64,000 nt of DNA. Origin: Saprospiraceae bacterium (GTDB lineage Bacteria > Bacteroidota > Bacteroidia > Chitinophagales > Saprospiraceae). The position numbers and the translations under genes were made by a program. The stretch is from contig JABAQQ010000026.1 in the NCBI GenBank assembly GCA_019187225.1, positions 62,001-126,000 of the forward strand, in the 5' to 3' direction. Positions 36,501 to 44,172 of this stretch are shown here, in pieces. Position 1 is the stretch's first letter. Each line of letters begins with the position of its first letter. The notes under the pieces were generated by a model, which was not told where the DNA came from, made no database searches, and saw only the letters and a list, made by a program, of their open reading frames with translations.

Positions 36501-36616
36501 AACACGTCCACCGGCAAGTTGATGATGGTGAACACGCCATAGACCAGTACGAGGGCAGCGAATGCCACCACAAGGAGCCGGTTGCGAAGGGAGAATTTTA
36601 TGAGAGTATTGAGCAT
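33518..36616 (-). CDS. CusA/CzcA-family heavy-metal RND efflux pump
   Basis: A 1032-residue inner-membrane pump, normal length for the family. It starts MLNTLIKFSLRNRLLVVAFA (first membrane helix) and has the two-fold RND arrangement of twelve helices with two large periplasmic loops. Family marks include FDWDMDVYRARQLVSEKLQ in the porter domain and the charged TM4 motif IGELVDDAIVDVENVFRR (about residue 400), where HME pumps carry the acidic residues for proton coupling. The second half has GIASRNGIMMISHYIHL. HME-RND pumps export Cu+, Ag+, Zn2+ or Co2+ using the proton gradient. It sits between its adaptor (31,846-33,513) and outer-membrane channel (36,640-37,830) genes. With a Cu ATPase and HMA proteins nearby, Cu/Ag is the likely substrate. 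Confidence 0.95.
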   Translation of the reverse strand: MLNTLIKFSLRNRLLVVAFAALVLVYGVFTIINLPVDVLPDLNRPQVTIFLEANGMAPEEIEAQVVTPVEVAMNGAPGVERVRSSSGVGIGLVFVEFDWDMDVYRARQLVSEKLQTVILPENITPVMGPISSVMGQIMLVGVTADSTPPSDLRTLADFTIRRRLMSIKGVSQVIPIGGERLQYQVLVSTQRLKQYNLSIDAIDEALRLSNQNSTGGFFDRYGSEVLIRNIGRANSLDDLKNTVVANREGLPVLLSDVAEVKFGAAVKRGDAGVNGKPAVILTVEKQPGASTLQLTETVEQALAELQTSLPPDVKLNPKIFQQKNFIVNSLNNVEEALRDGFILVVIVLFLFLLNFRTTAITLTAIPLSLVITAIVFQFFNISINTLTLGGLAIAIGELVDDAIVDVENVFRRLRENSHSPKPKPILQVVYEASSEVRNSIVYATVIVILVFIPLFYLQGIEGRIFAPLGIAYITSIAASLVVSLTVTPALCSFLLKNVSEKQEKDGALVRWLKRQDERLLQRTLDNPRPVVLSAGAMIAAAVAIVPFFGTEFLPPFNEGSFTVNLSTPPGTSLEESDKIGFAAENLILKVSDVAYVSRRTGRAELDEHVEPPSNSEIEIELKPDARPRDAVIADIRSQLSVLAGVTVNIGQPISHRLDHLLSGVRAQVAVKIFGNDLIELRHKAEEVAAAMRATNGVVDVQVERQTMIPQLQIRVNREALKRYGIQAGKVASDLEVFFNGKVVSQIVQGQQFFDILLRTTQEERTNIENIRSTLIDAPDGSMIPLHQIARIEYNPSVNAIYHENTQRRIVVSANVQGRDLGSTVQEMQDAIKEKVEMPQGFFVTFGGQFESQQAATRLIGILSIFALLGIFIALYHHFRSPLIVAQVMLNIPLALIGSVIAVLLSGGVFSVATLVGFITLTGIASRNGIMMISHYIHLIEHEGEHFSKKMIVRGSLERLVPVLMTALTAGLALVPLTLDAQAPGKEILHPVAVVILGGLVSSTLLDIVVTPAVFWLIGEKALKGYFTSKEKL

Positions 36617-36639
36617 TTTTGTTTACTTTTGCTAAGAAG

Positions 36640-37830
36640 TTATAATGTTCCACTCAAATATTTCGATTTGAAAACCGCTTCCTGATAGGTCTGTAACAAC
36701 TCCCAATACCCCAGCTCCGCATCCAGCGCATCCTTCCTGTTTCGGAGATAATTCACCAGATCCGTAAGCCCGCCTTCGTATAGCCGCTTTGAGGCGTCGG
36801 ACACCGCACGGGCGGCGGGCAACACGTTCTGTTCGTATTCTTCCAGTGCCCGGCGGGCTTTTTCCGCGTCGCCTGTCGCCTGTCGCATAGCGGCATCGAG
36901 TATGAGCGATTGTGCGGCGAGATTCTGGCGGGCGATTTCCACGCCCGTTTGCGCTGCTTTTATGTTGGCGTTGTTTTGCTTTCGCCACAGCGGCACGCTC
37001 ACACCCGCGTTGAAGCGGTTGGCGACCGGGCTGTTGCGTTCGCCCTGGTTGAGGTAACCGAGCGTCAGTTGCGGCAATCTCCGGCTTTTCTCCACCGCCA
37101 CCTGCCGTTCGGCGACGACGGATTCCTGCCGCAGGATTTGCAGCACGGGGTTGTTTTGCCAGCCGGTCGAATCCGCGACAGCCGGCTGTACCGCCCGGCG
37201 ATTCACCGGTTCGGGTTCTATTTTATCAGTGATGCCGGTCCAGGTACGCAATTGTTCTTCCGCAGTAGCTGCGTCGCGTTCCGCCGCGCGAAGTTGCGCG
37301 CGAACGGAAGCGGCCTGCAAGCGGGCGAATTGACTTGCCACGGCGTCCGTTTGTCCCTCCCGGAACATCCGCCCGGCAGCAGCGGCGATGTCCTGCAGCA
37401 GCGAATCCTGCCGGCGCAACTGATCTGCGAGTGCGAACCGGTACTGCAAGTCATTGTAGGCCAATGCAGTTTGATACCTTATTTCCTGCCGCGTCATAAC
37501 GACTTCACTTTCCGAACGGGCAATATGCGCCTGCTGCAGCGCCTTTTGACGCCGGTACACGCCCGGTAAGGCAAAGGATTGGGTGACACCGGCAGTGTAA
37601 AAATTGCCTGTCGGGCTTTCCACCGTCACCAAAGGATCGGGCAAGGCCGCAGTGGCGGGTAACAATTGCCGTTGCTGCTGTACCTGGAGCGCAGCGCTTT
37701 GAGCTGCGGGGTGGTACTGTACGGCGGCGTCGAGGGCTTGTTGCAAGGTGAGGACTTGTGCGGTTGCCGCACCCGTTATACTTGCGACCAACGCAAGCGG
37801 CAAGAGATATTTGAGCAAAAAACTTGACAT
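36640..37830 (-). CDS. TolC-family outer-membrane channel of the CusCBA-like pump
   Basis: About 396 residues from the ATG at 37,830, chosen because it opens a signal peptide (MSSFLLKYLLPLALVASITG...TAQ); a 12-residue upstream extension is possible but has no signal character. The body is the duplicated helical/beta pattern of outer-membrane efflux proteins: VLTLQQALDAAVQYHPAAQS at the start, ARQNLAAQSLILDAAMRQA and ALEEYEQNVLPAARAVSDA near the end. It forms the trimeric exit duct. The pump gene follows after 23 bp. The order channel-pump-adaptor-lipoprotein on the minus strand indicates one operon. Confidence 0.92.
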   Translation of the reverse strand: MSSFLLKYLLPLALVASITGAATAQVLTLQQALDAAVQYHPAAQSAALQVQQQRQLLPATAALPDPLVTVESPTGNFYTAGVTQSFALPGVYRRQKALQQAHIARSESEVVMTRQEIRYQTALAYNDLQYRFALADQLRRQDSLLQDIAAAAGRMFREGQTDAVASQFARLQAASVRAQLRAAERDAATAEEQLRTWTGITDKIEPEPVNRRAVQPAVADSTGWQNNPVLQILRQESVVAERQVAVEKSRRLPQLTLGYLNQGERNSPVANRFNAGVSVPLWRKQNNANIKAAQTGVEIARQNLAAQSLILDAAMRQATGDAEKARRALEEYEQNVLPAARAVSDASKRLYEGGLTDLVNYLRNRKDALDAELGYWELLQTYQEAVFKSKYLSGTL

Positions 37831-37969
37831 TTTCAGAGAGGCTTGTTCAAAACACGCCGTGCGCAAGCCTTCCGGCCAACACGGTCAGTGTCTGGAATAT
37901 CAATTTTTTATGAAACGGGGATGAAATGCTGCACAGGCGGGAGGCAGCTAAACAGGCTCTGGTCGGGAT

Positions 37970-38404
37970 CTAGATCCGGAACACCAGCAACAGCACGGAG
38001 AGATCGCGCACAAGCGCGGGAGACTGGTAATCTGCAAACTGCGGTTTTACCGAGGAGGCGAATGTGGATTTGAGGGGAAAGTGAAAAATATTCATCGCCT
38101 CTGCAACAGCCGGGGATAAGGCGAAAATCTTGTTCACTACCTGCGTCAATTGGCTGAGCCCTGAAAAGACAATTGTTTGATTGGAACAGCATTGCTGGGA
38201 CTGGAAACCGGTCTCTCCGGCGGGAATGGTATGATCGCAATGGTCGTTCGATCCCCCTTCCTCGCCTTCCCCGCAATCAGCCGGACAGCCAAACAGCGAA
38301 TAACTCACCGCCTTGCCGCCACACAAATGCGCGCTGATGCTGTAACCCGTCGAGGATACCAGTACGAGCAGTGCAAGTGATATGACGGCGAGGTGTTTGA
38401 ACAT
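37970..38404 (-). CDS. HYC_CC_PP-type small exported protein
   Basis: A 144-residue protein with a signal peptide (MFKHLAVISLALLVLVSSTGYSISAH). It shows the three marks that name the HYC_CC_PP family: an early His-x-Cys (SAHLCGG), a Cys-Cys pair (QSQQCCSN), and a C-terminal Pro-containing motif ending in a hydrophobic tail (YQSPALVRDLSVLLLVFRI). Further Cys residues (CPADCGEG) could bind metal. In Bacteroidota this family is commonly found beside heavy-metal efflux genes, as here, but its biochemical role is unknown. It lies 139 bp upstream of the TolC-family gene on the same strand. Confidence 0.8.
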   Translation of the reverse strand: MFKHLAVISLALLVLVSSTGYSISAHLCGGKAVSYSLFGCPADCGEGEEGGSNDHCDHTIPAGETGFQSQQCCSNQTIVFSGLSQLTQVVNKIFALSPAVAEAMNIFHFPLKSTFASSVKPQFADYQSPALVRDLSVLLLVFRI

Positions 38405-38524
38405 GGTGAGTTGAATGAATCAAAGGTAAAACATTGTTGTCGTATCCGGTTAAAGGGAAACTCCTTTGGAATTGTGTTCCATTTTTGCGGCAATATATAT
38501 CGAAGACGGTTTACTCCCTGATCT

Positions 38525-38749
38525 TCAATTTGCCGCCTCGATCGCTTCCGCTTTGAAACCGGTTTCCATGACAGCTGCAATCACAGTATCGGCATCCACG
38601 CCTTCGGCTTTGACGGTCAGTTCCTTGGACGGAGATTGAATGTTCACTTCCCAATTCCCGGCGCCGACCGCTTCGTCGAGCGCCGGAGTGACCGCGCTGA
38701 CACATCCCATACATTTGATGTTTGTTTTGAACTTTAATGCGTTATTCAT
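38525..38749 (-). CDS. Small heavy-metal-associated (HMA) domain protein, CopZ-like
   Basis: A 74-residue single-domain protein with the beta-alpha-beta-beta-alpha-beta HMA fold and the metal-binding Cys-x-x-Cys (KCMGC, residues 13-16). HMA domains of this size carry Cu+ or a related soft metal in the cytoplasm and hand it to P-type ATPases or RND pumps. It has no signal peptide. It sits at the promoter-proximal end of the minus-strand efflux run, 120 bp upstream of the HYC_CC_PP gene. Confidence 0.9.
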   Translation of the reverse strand: MNNALKFKTNIKCMGCVSAVTPALDEAVGAGNWEVNIQSPSKELTVKAEGVDADTVIAAVMETGFKAEAIEAAN

Positions 38750-39101
38750 AGCCTGATAAAAAAATTTTGGTGGTGAATGAAATGATGGTACAAATCTCTG
38801 GGATCAATGCTTCTGTTTTGTTACGAAATAATGGAAGAGATTTATGTTTTATTTACTTATCGAAATAAAAGCACTACATTTACGGGCAGTAATTCCCACC
38901 TCGCCGGTTATCAACCCAGACACGCGCACATTCAACATGCTATGAGTCTTTTATGCGCTTCCTCTCATTGTTTCTGATTGATTAGCAAGTAATTGCTCCC
39001 CCGTTTTCAAATGTGAAATCCCCCGAAGAACCTGTATTGGTTGATAAAACATAAACACCTGAGGCTTGGGAACCCTGTTTTATACCTGCTGGAGGCCGGG
39101 T
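38750..39101. other. Intergenic region upstream of the HMA gene
   Basis: About 350 bp between the start of the HMA gene (minus strand) and the decayed HTCS remnant. No convincing gene, RNA or repeat is visible. It must contain the promoter of the metal operon, but I cannot place it by eye. Confidence 0.5.
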
Positions 39102-39602
39102 TTGGAGCGAACCCTGCGGCTGTTTTGTTTTCCGTTTTTCCTGTGCTGCACACGCCTTGCCGCGCAGCAGCCTACCGTCGAGTCGCTCACCATTGCCGAC
39201 GGCCTCTCGCAAGGCATGATCTACGACATCGAGCAGATTTAATGTGGTTTGCCACCAAGGATGGACTGAACCGCTACGACGGCTATAATTTCAAGGTATT
39301 TATGAACGACCCGTTTAATCCGTTTTCCATTGCAGGCAACGAAGTCGGGGTAATATTTGAAGACAGCAAGGGGAATTTATGACTATTCTTGGATGGGAAA
39401 AGATTGGATTTTTTGGAAAAAGAAACCGGCAGGTTTCTCCATTTCCCTTTGCTCGGAGACATGAGCAGCCCGACATGGGGTATTGCGGAAAGCGCAGACG
39501 GTACGTTTTGGTTGGGCGGGATAAATGGCTTGTTTCACCTTCGCTGGAAGCGCCCCGGTTACATCGATACGAACAATCCCGACCTGAATGAGGTGGCTCA
39601 AT
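39102..39602 (+). pseudogene. Decayed HTCS gene, N-terminal propeller remnant
   Basis: Conceptual translation gives a signal-peptide-like stretch and LTIADGLSQGMIYDIEQ, then after a frameshift MWFATKDGLNRYDGYNFKVF, the standard start of a two-component-regulator propeller as in the intact HTCS at 4697. About a dozen bases are missing at 39,238-39,243 where the two parts join. At 39,380-39,382 an in-frame TGA replaces the Trp codon expected after EDSKGNL, and the same frame continues for another 70 residues of propeller (LFLDGKRLDFLEKETGRFL, GTFWLGGINGLFHLRW). Homology ends at about 39,600, next to the Rpn-family gene. At least two independent lesions plus truncation show a true pseudogene. 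Confidence 0.85.
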
Positions 39603-39627
39603 TTGACACAACCCCGGCCACCACTTT

Positions 39628-40662
39628 TTATTTCTTTCTTGCCAGTTGGTGCCGCACTTGTTGGACAAATGTATCCGTAACGCCTGTAATTTCGGCTATT
39701 TGCGAATCACTCCATTCCGGAAGCTTTTCAATCAAGTTGACAATAAGCGCATGTATCGTTTCTTCGCGCCCTTGTTGAAGCCCTTGTTGAAGCCCTTGTT
39801 GAAGCCCTTGTTGAAGTCCTTGTTGAAGCCCCTCTTGGTGCCCTTTTCGCAGGCCTTCTTCTTTCCATTTTTTCCCAAAAATTTCAGGAATGGCGTCAAT
39901 CCAGTCGCGCTCGGGTTCGGGCAACTGTTTGTTGAGTTTTTTTACTTGTGCCTCTGTCATATCAAAAAGGTTGAATATGTAAAGCGTAAGAGTTTGCAAG
40001 AGTATTCCTTCCCGGTTGTTCCGGTAAAAAGACACCCCAAAAGTAAGGATTTCTGGCCAGTTTTTCAGCATCAATCCTTCATTGTGAGCGAATTTTAATG
40101 CCAGGAACAAGTTTTTGAGGTATTCGCTTTCTACTTTGACTTCGATCTCCTCGACCGGCATCTGACTCAGGTCGGTAAGCAGATAGTGAAAGTTCGGAAT
40201 AAATGCTTGCCAGCCGTCCGGCAATACGGGAAAATAATCTGAAAATGTTTTTTGTTTCCAGCCGCGCGTTCCGTGATAAACAACGATGGGAATGATAAAC
40301 GAAAGCGGTCGGTCGTTTTTAAGGTCATCCTCCCAGATTTGCAACAAATAATCCAGTAGTTGAAGGTGGACGGGGAGAGAAGGAACGTAACTTTTATGCT
40401 CGAACAGGAACAGCAAACGGGCCGGAGTGCCACTCGTCAAACGGGTTTCATACAAAACGTCACTGAAGGAAATGCCGAAGCGCCCGCTGACGAAAGCCGT
40501 ATCGATTTTCTGAAAAAAAGTGAAATCGATGTGCTGATGAATCGCTGCGGAAGTGTAGTGCAGCACATAGTTCCGGGCGATTTTCGCGTCGCCGAAAAAG
40601 GCTTTGAACACAGCATCGTGCGGTTCATGTTCATTTTTGCGGAGGTGTTTTTTAGCAGGCAT
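39628..40662 (-). CDS. Rpn-family PD-(D/E)XK nuclease / putative transposase
   Basis: A 344-residue protein of the recombination-promoting nuclease (Rpn, transposase_31-like) family. It begins with the characteristic HEPHDAVFKAFFGD and shows the nuclease core with FSDVLYE and LLFLFEHKSY (the E-x-K of the PD-(D/E)XK fold). The C-terminal third is helical and includes five GLQQ repeats (GHQEGLQQGLQQ...GREET) encoded by a 12-bp minisatellite, a feature often seen in this family. Rpn proteins cut DNA and raise RecA-independent recombination in E. coli; many are scattered genomic parasites. No terminal inverted repeats were found. The gene lies between the N-terminal and AraC remnants of a decayed HTCS gene. 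Confidence 0.9.
   Translation of the reverse strand: MPAKKHLRKNEHEPHDAVFKAFFGDAKIARNYVLHYTSAAIHQHIDFTFFQKIDTAFVSGRFGISFSDVLYETRLTSGTPARLLFLFEHKSYVPSLPVHLQLLDYLLQIWEDDLKNDRPLSFIIPIVVYHGTRGWKQKTFSDYFPVLPDGWQAFIPNFHYLLTDLSQMPVEEIEVKVESEYLKNLFLALKFAHNEGLMLKNWPEILTFGVSFYRNNREGILLQTLTLYIFNLFDMTEAQVKKLNKQLPEPERDWIDAIPEIFGKKWKEEGLRKGHQEGLQQGLQQGLQQGLQQGLQQGREETIHALIVNLIEKLPEWSDSQIAEITGVTDTFVQQVRHQLARKK
39769..39828. repeat. 12-bp minisatellite within the Rpn gene
   Basis: Five head-to-tail copies of CCCTTGTTGAAG on the plus strand (the last begins with T), encoding the GLQQ repeats. The unit is a multiple of three, so slippage would change length without breaking the frame. Confidence 0.95.
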
Positions 40663-40799
40663 AGACGCAGCGGGTTAGTGCGGCTAAGATACGGCATCTT
40701 GCAGATATAAAACAAATAATTTTTTATTGTATTTTTTAAAACAAAAAATATTGTATCGAAAAACACCTGTATTCCGACTTATAAAAAATGCTCCTGACC

Positions 40800-40978
40800 G
40801 GTTGGTTGTCCGCATGGTTTATTCGCCTGCGCAAAGCCGCCGAACTGCTCCTGGCCGTGGAAACGAACATCTCGGAAGTGGCCTGGGTCACCGGCTTCAA
40901 CGACCCGGGTTTGCCGTGCAGTGGTCTTGTGACCCGGCACAAGCAACGCGGGATGGTTCCTGAAACATCAGTAGCATA
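40800..40978 (+). pseudogene. AraC-type HTH remnant of the decayed HTCS gene
   Basis: The translation IRLRKAAELLLAVETNISEVAWVTGFNDPG matches the second helix-turn-helix of AraC domains, as in the intact HTCS (IRLQRARHLLITTAMNVSEAAYRVGFDDPK). After NDPG the frame is disturbed and a neighbouring frame reads FAVQW, where FSR.F is expected. It has no start region and no partner domain. It lies on the same strand as the propeller remnant at 39,102-39,602 and beyond the Rpn gene, so both are probably ends of one HTCS gene that lost its centre. Confidence 0.75.
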
Positions 40979-41036
40979 ATCCGGGAATGAAAAACCGTGC
41001 ATTGTGTTTGCGCCGGGCGACAACACCTGGCACGGC

Positions 41037-41074
41037 AAAAAAAACTGCCAACCGAATTTTATTCCGATTGGCAG
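41037..41074 (-). terminator. Intrinsic terminator of the CopA gene
   Basis: On the minus strand a stem CTGCCAATCGGAAT / ATTCGGTTGGCAG (one bulge) with a three-base loop is followed by eight T. It lies about 95 bp beyond the stop of the P-type ATPase gene and is oriented for it. The rest of the 40,663-41,167 gap contains only the AraC remnant. Confidence 0.85.
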
Positions 41075-41167
41075 TGGAGTGGCCTTTTACAGGGAAACCC
41101 TATATTGACGCCTTTGGATAATAGCGCCCAATCCCCAAAATCTTAGATTCTCTTGCTGGAACAAGAA

Positions 41168-43396
41168 CTATTTCTGCCACTTCAACCGCAAACTGTTGCT
41201 CACCACGCTCACCGAACTCAGCGCCATTGCCGCGCCTGCGATCATGGGGTCGAGCATAAAACCGTTGAACGGATACAGCACGCCGGCGGCAATGGGTATG
41301 CCGATGATGTTGTAGATGAAAGCCCAGAACAGGTTTTGCCGGATGGCTGCCACTGTTTGACGCGACAAGCGGATGGCCGCCGGAATTTTGTTCAAATCGC
41401 TGCCAATCAGGGTCATTTTGGCCACTTCCATCGCGATATCCGAACCTTTGCCCATAGCGATGCTTACGTCGGCGCGGGCCAGCGCCTGGCTGTCGTTGAT
41501 GCCGTCGCCTGCCATCGCCACGATTTTTCCCTGCCCCTGCAACTCCCGTACGAAGGCTTCTTTGTCTGCGGGCATTACCTCGGCGCGAAAATGTTCGATG
41601 CCGACCTGTGCCGCCACTGCGGCGGCTGTCTGGCGGTTGTCGCCGGTGTGCAGGTATACCTCGACGCCCATGTCGCGCAGCTCGCGAATGGCTTTTGCCG
41701 ACGTGGACTTCACCGGGTCGGCGATGGCCGCGATGGCCAGCACCCGGTCGCCTCCTGCAAAATACACGACCGTTTTGGCTTCGGCAGTCCAGGCGTCAGC
41801 TTGCCGTTTTAAAGATTCGGGGACGGGAAGCCGGGACTCGTCCATCAATGCCTTGTTTCCGGCAAGCACTTTTTGTCCCCTGTATTCGGCTGTGATGCCT
41901 TTTCCTGTAATACTTTCCACATGCTCGAGCGCAACAGGTGAGTTCTGTCCTTCGAGGGAGGTTACGACAGCATCGGCCAGCGGGTGTTCTGAGTTTTTCT
42001 CCAGACTATACAGCACCCGCTGCCATTCATTTACCTCGACGCCTTCCATCCAATGCATCGCCTCGACAGTAGGCTTACCGGTTGTGATGGTGCCGGTCTT
42101 ATCCAACACGACCGCTTGCACGCGATGCGCTAATTCGAGGCTTTCGGCATCTTTGATCAAAATGCCCTGTTCGGCGCCTTTACCCACTCCTACCATGATG
42201 GCCGTCGGCGTGGCGAGGCCGAGTGCGCAGGGGCAGGCGATGACTAATACGGTGACCATAGCCAACAAGCCCTGCGTCAGGCCATTGGCGCTGCCAAAAA
42301 GCCACCAGGCGCCGAAAACGGCCAGCGAAATGCCGATGACTACCGGCACAAACACTGCGGCGATGCGATCCACCAATTTTTGCACAGGCGCTTTGGATCC
42401 CTGGGCTTCCTGCACCATCCGGATGATCTGTGCCAGGAGGGTTTCTCCGCCGACTTTTTCCGCGACGAATTGAAAACTGCCTTTTTGGTTGATGGTACCG
42501 GCCAACACGCGGTCGCCGGTCATTTTGGCTACCGGCGCCGGTTCGCCGCTGAGCATACTTTCGTCCACATAGGAGGCGCCTGACTGCACGACGCCGTCTA
42601 CCGGTACTTTTTCGCCGGGCTTCACGAGGAGCAGGTTGCCAACGCTTACCTGCGCTACCGGAATTTCCATCGTATGACCGCCGGGGTGTACGATGGTGAC
42701 GGTTTTGGGCTGTAAACCCATGAGTTTTTTAATGGCCGACGAGGTGTTGGCTTTGGCGCGCTCTTCCAGCAATTTTCCCAGCAGGATAAAAGCGATGACG
42801 AAGCCGGCGGCTTCGAAATAAACGTGCGCGTGCAAACCGCGGCTGTGCCAGAACTCGGGGAAAAGTGTATTGAAAACGCTGAAAAAGTATGCAATTCCAG
42901 TACTTAACGCCACCAGCGTATCCATGTTGGCCGAACGGTGGCGGGCTTGTTTCCAGGCGTTGACAAAGAAATTACGACCGAGCCAAAATACAATAGGTGT
43001 GGACAATGCCCACAGCGCATACTCGATATGGGGAATATCCATGTAAGCCATGCCGAGTATCCCACCCATGCCGGCCAGCACGAGCGCCCAAATCGTGCGG
43101 CGGCGCAGGTCTTCATAACGGCGGCGGTGGATATTTTCCACTTCCTCTTTTGCCGCCTCGGTTTCCTGAACGATCATATCGTAGCCGATGCCCTGGAGCG
43201 CCTGCTTCATGGCTGCCGGAGTGATGGTAAGAGGATCGTATTCTACCAGCACGGATTGCGTGGCGAAATTCACTGCGGCGGATTTGATACCGGGTTGATG
43301 GCTGAGCACGGATTCGACGCTGACCGCGCAGGCGGCACAGGTCATATCGGTTACGGGAAATTGTTTGCGTGTAATATCAGATGTTGTAGTGCCCAT
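41168..43396 (-). CDS. copA: Copper-translocating P-type ATPase
   Basis: A 742-residue P1B ATPase. Domains: one N-terminal HMA domain with Cys-x-x-Cys (MTCAACAVS, about residues 18-25), a group of membrane helices, an actuator loop with LSGEPAPV, the transmembrane metal site Cys388-Pro-Cys390 ([11 protein letters not shown]), phosphorylation site Asp432 in DKTGTIT, and the hinge [12 protein letters not shown]. The C-terminal helix pair carries [14 protein letters not shown] and [15 protein letters not shown], both typical of Cu+ exporters. It pumps monovalent copper (or silver) from cytoplasm to periplasm using ATP. It lies 150 bp downstream of the HMA/AraC regulator gene on the same strand and is probably controlled by it. 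A clear terminator follows. Confidence 0.95.
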   Translation of the reverse strand: MGTTTSDITRKQFPVTDMTCAACAVSVESVLSHQPGIKSAAVNFATQSVLVEYDPLTITPAAMKQALQGIGYDMIVQETEAAKEEVENIHRRRYEDLRRRTIWALVLAGMGGILGMAYMDIPHIEYALWALSTPIVFWLGRNFFVNAWKQARHRSANMDTLVALSTGIAYFFSVFNTLFPEFWHSRGLHAHVYFEAAGFVIAFILLGKLLEERAKANTSSAIKKLMGLQPKTVTIVHPGGHTMEIPVAQVSVGNLLLVKPGEKVPVDGVVQSGASYVDESMLSGEPAPVAKMTGDRVLAGTINQKGSFQFVAEKVGGETLLAQIIRMVQEAQGSKAPVQKLVDRIAAVFVPVVIGISLAVFGAWWLFGSANGLTQGLLAMVTVLVIACPCALGLATPTAIMVGVGKGAEQGILIKDAESLELAHRVQAVVLDKTGTITTGKPTVEAMHWMEGVEVNEWQRVLYSLEKNSEHPLADAVVTSLEGQNSPVALEHVESITGKGITAEYRGQKVLAGNKALMDESRLPVPESLKRQADAWTAEAKTVVYFAGGDRVLAIAAIADPVKSTSAKAIRELRDMGVEVYLHTGDNRQTAAAVAAQVGIEHFRAEVMPADKEAFVRELQGQGKIVAMAGDGINDSQALARADVSIAMGKGSDIAMEVAKMTLIGSDLNKIPAAIRLSRQTVAAIRQNLFWAFIYNIIGIPIAAGVLYPFNGFMLDPMIAGAAMALSSVSVVSNSLRLKWQK

Positions 43397-43471
43397 AAAA
43401 TGGTGATTTTATGAGGCAAAGTTCTGTCATTCGCCGCCTTCCCCTGTTACGATCTGTTGGTAAAGAGTTGT

Positions 43472-43567
43472 GAATTAATGGTGGTGGACGCCATTTAACG
43501 ATGTACCCGCCTTCGCGCTATGCGCTCCGGCGGGTAAAATTGCGAATTAATGGTGGTGGTGGACGCC
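43472..43567. repeat. Duplicated gene tail flanking a palindrome
   Basis: GAATTAATGGTGGTGGACGC(C) at 43,472-43,492 repeats the last codons and stop of the HMA/AraC regulator gene (43,544-43,567, one GGT more). Between the copies lies a palindrome with 8-bp arms TACCCGCC/GGCGGGTA at 43,504-43,536. It looks like a small palindromic insertion with a local duplication. Confidence 0.8.
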
Positions 43568-44119
43568 GTCTAAGGGGTGGCGATGGCCGCTGTGGTTGCT
43601 TTTAAATTCACTGGGCGTCATACCGGTCACTTTTTTAAACTGACTGCTCAGATAGGCAACGCTGCTGTAACCGAGCCGAAAGGAGATCTCGGAAAGGGAT
43701 AATTCATTGTACACCAGCAACTCCTTCACTTTTTCGATTTTTTGCAAAATGAAATATTGCTCCATCGTAATGCCTTCTACTTCGGAAAACAATTTGGACA
43801 CGGCGGAATAATCGCGGTGCAGGGCTTTGCTGACGAACTCTACAAGACTGAATGATTCCGGCAGTTCGCCCGATTGTATCTGTTCGATGAGCAGGGTTTT
43901 TACTTTTTCGATCAGGCGGCGGCGCTGGTCGTCGAGCAACTCGAAGCCGTAAGCATCGAGGTCGGCGCGCAGTTGTTTCTCCTGCTCAGGGGGGAGTTCC
44001 CGGGCCAAAGTCACTTCGCCCAAAGCGACGTTGACAGGAGTGATGCCGTTTTTTTCCAGTACCTGGGCTACCGTGAGAATGCAGCGGCGGCAAACCATGT
44101 TTTTGATGTAGAGTGTCAT
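43547..44119 (-). CDS. HMA-like/AraC fusion regulator, putative metal-responsive
   Basis: About 190 residues. I prefer the ATG at 44,119 (MTLYIKNMVCRRCI), since it opens directly on the domain; an in-frame ATG at 44,137 would add six residues. The N-terminal 65 residues resemble an HMA domain: a first strand, then Cys-Arg-Arg-Cys in the metal-loop position, and a following helix. The C-terminal half (about 95-180) is an AraC-type HTH domain (LSLSEISFRLGYSSVAYLSSQFKKVTG), ending in a His-rich tail (HSGHRHPLDGVHHHH). The arrangement suggests that metal bound at the CxxC and/or the His tail controls DNA binding. It sits between the HAE1-type pump and copA on the same strand, so copA is the likely target. 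Metal binding is inference. Confidence 0.8.
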   Translation of the reverse strand: MTLYIKNMVCRRCILTVAQVLEKNGITPVNVALGEVTLARELPPEQEKQLRADLDAYGFELLDDQRRRLIEKVKTLLIEQIQSGELPESFSLVEFVSKALHRDYSAVSKLFSEVEGITMEQYFILQKIEKVKELLVYNELSLSEISFRLGYSSVAYLSSQFKKVTGMTPSEFKSNHSGHRHPLDGVHHHH

Positions 44120-44172
44120 ATTTGGTGGTTGAGTCATTCGGACGGCAATTTTTCTAAAAATTTGAATTAAAA

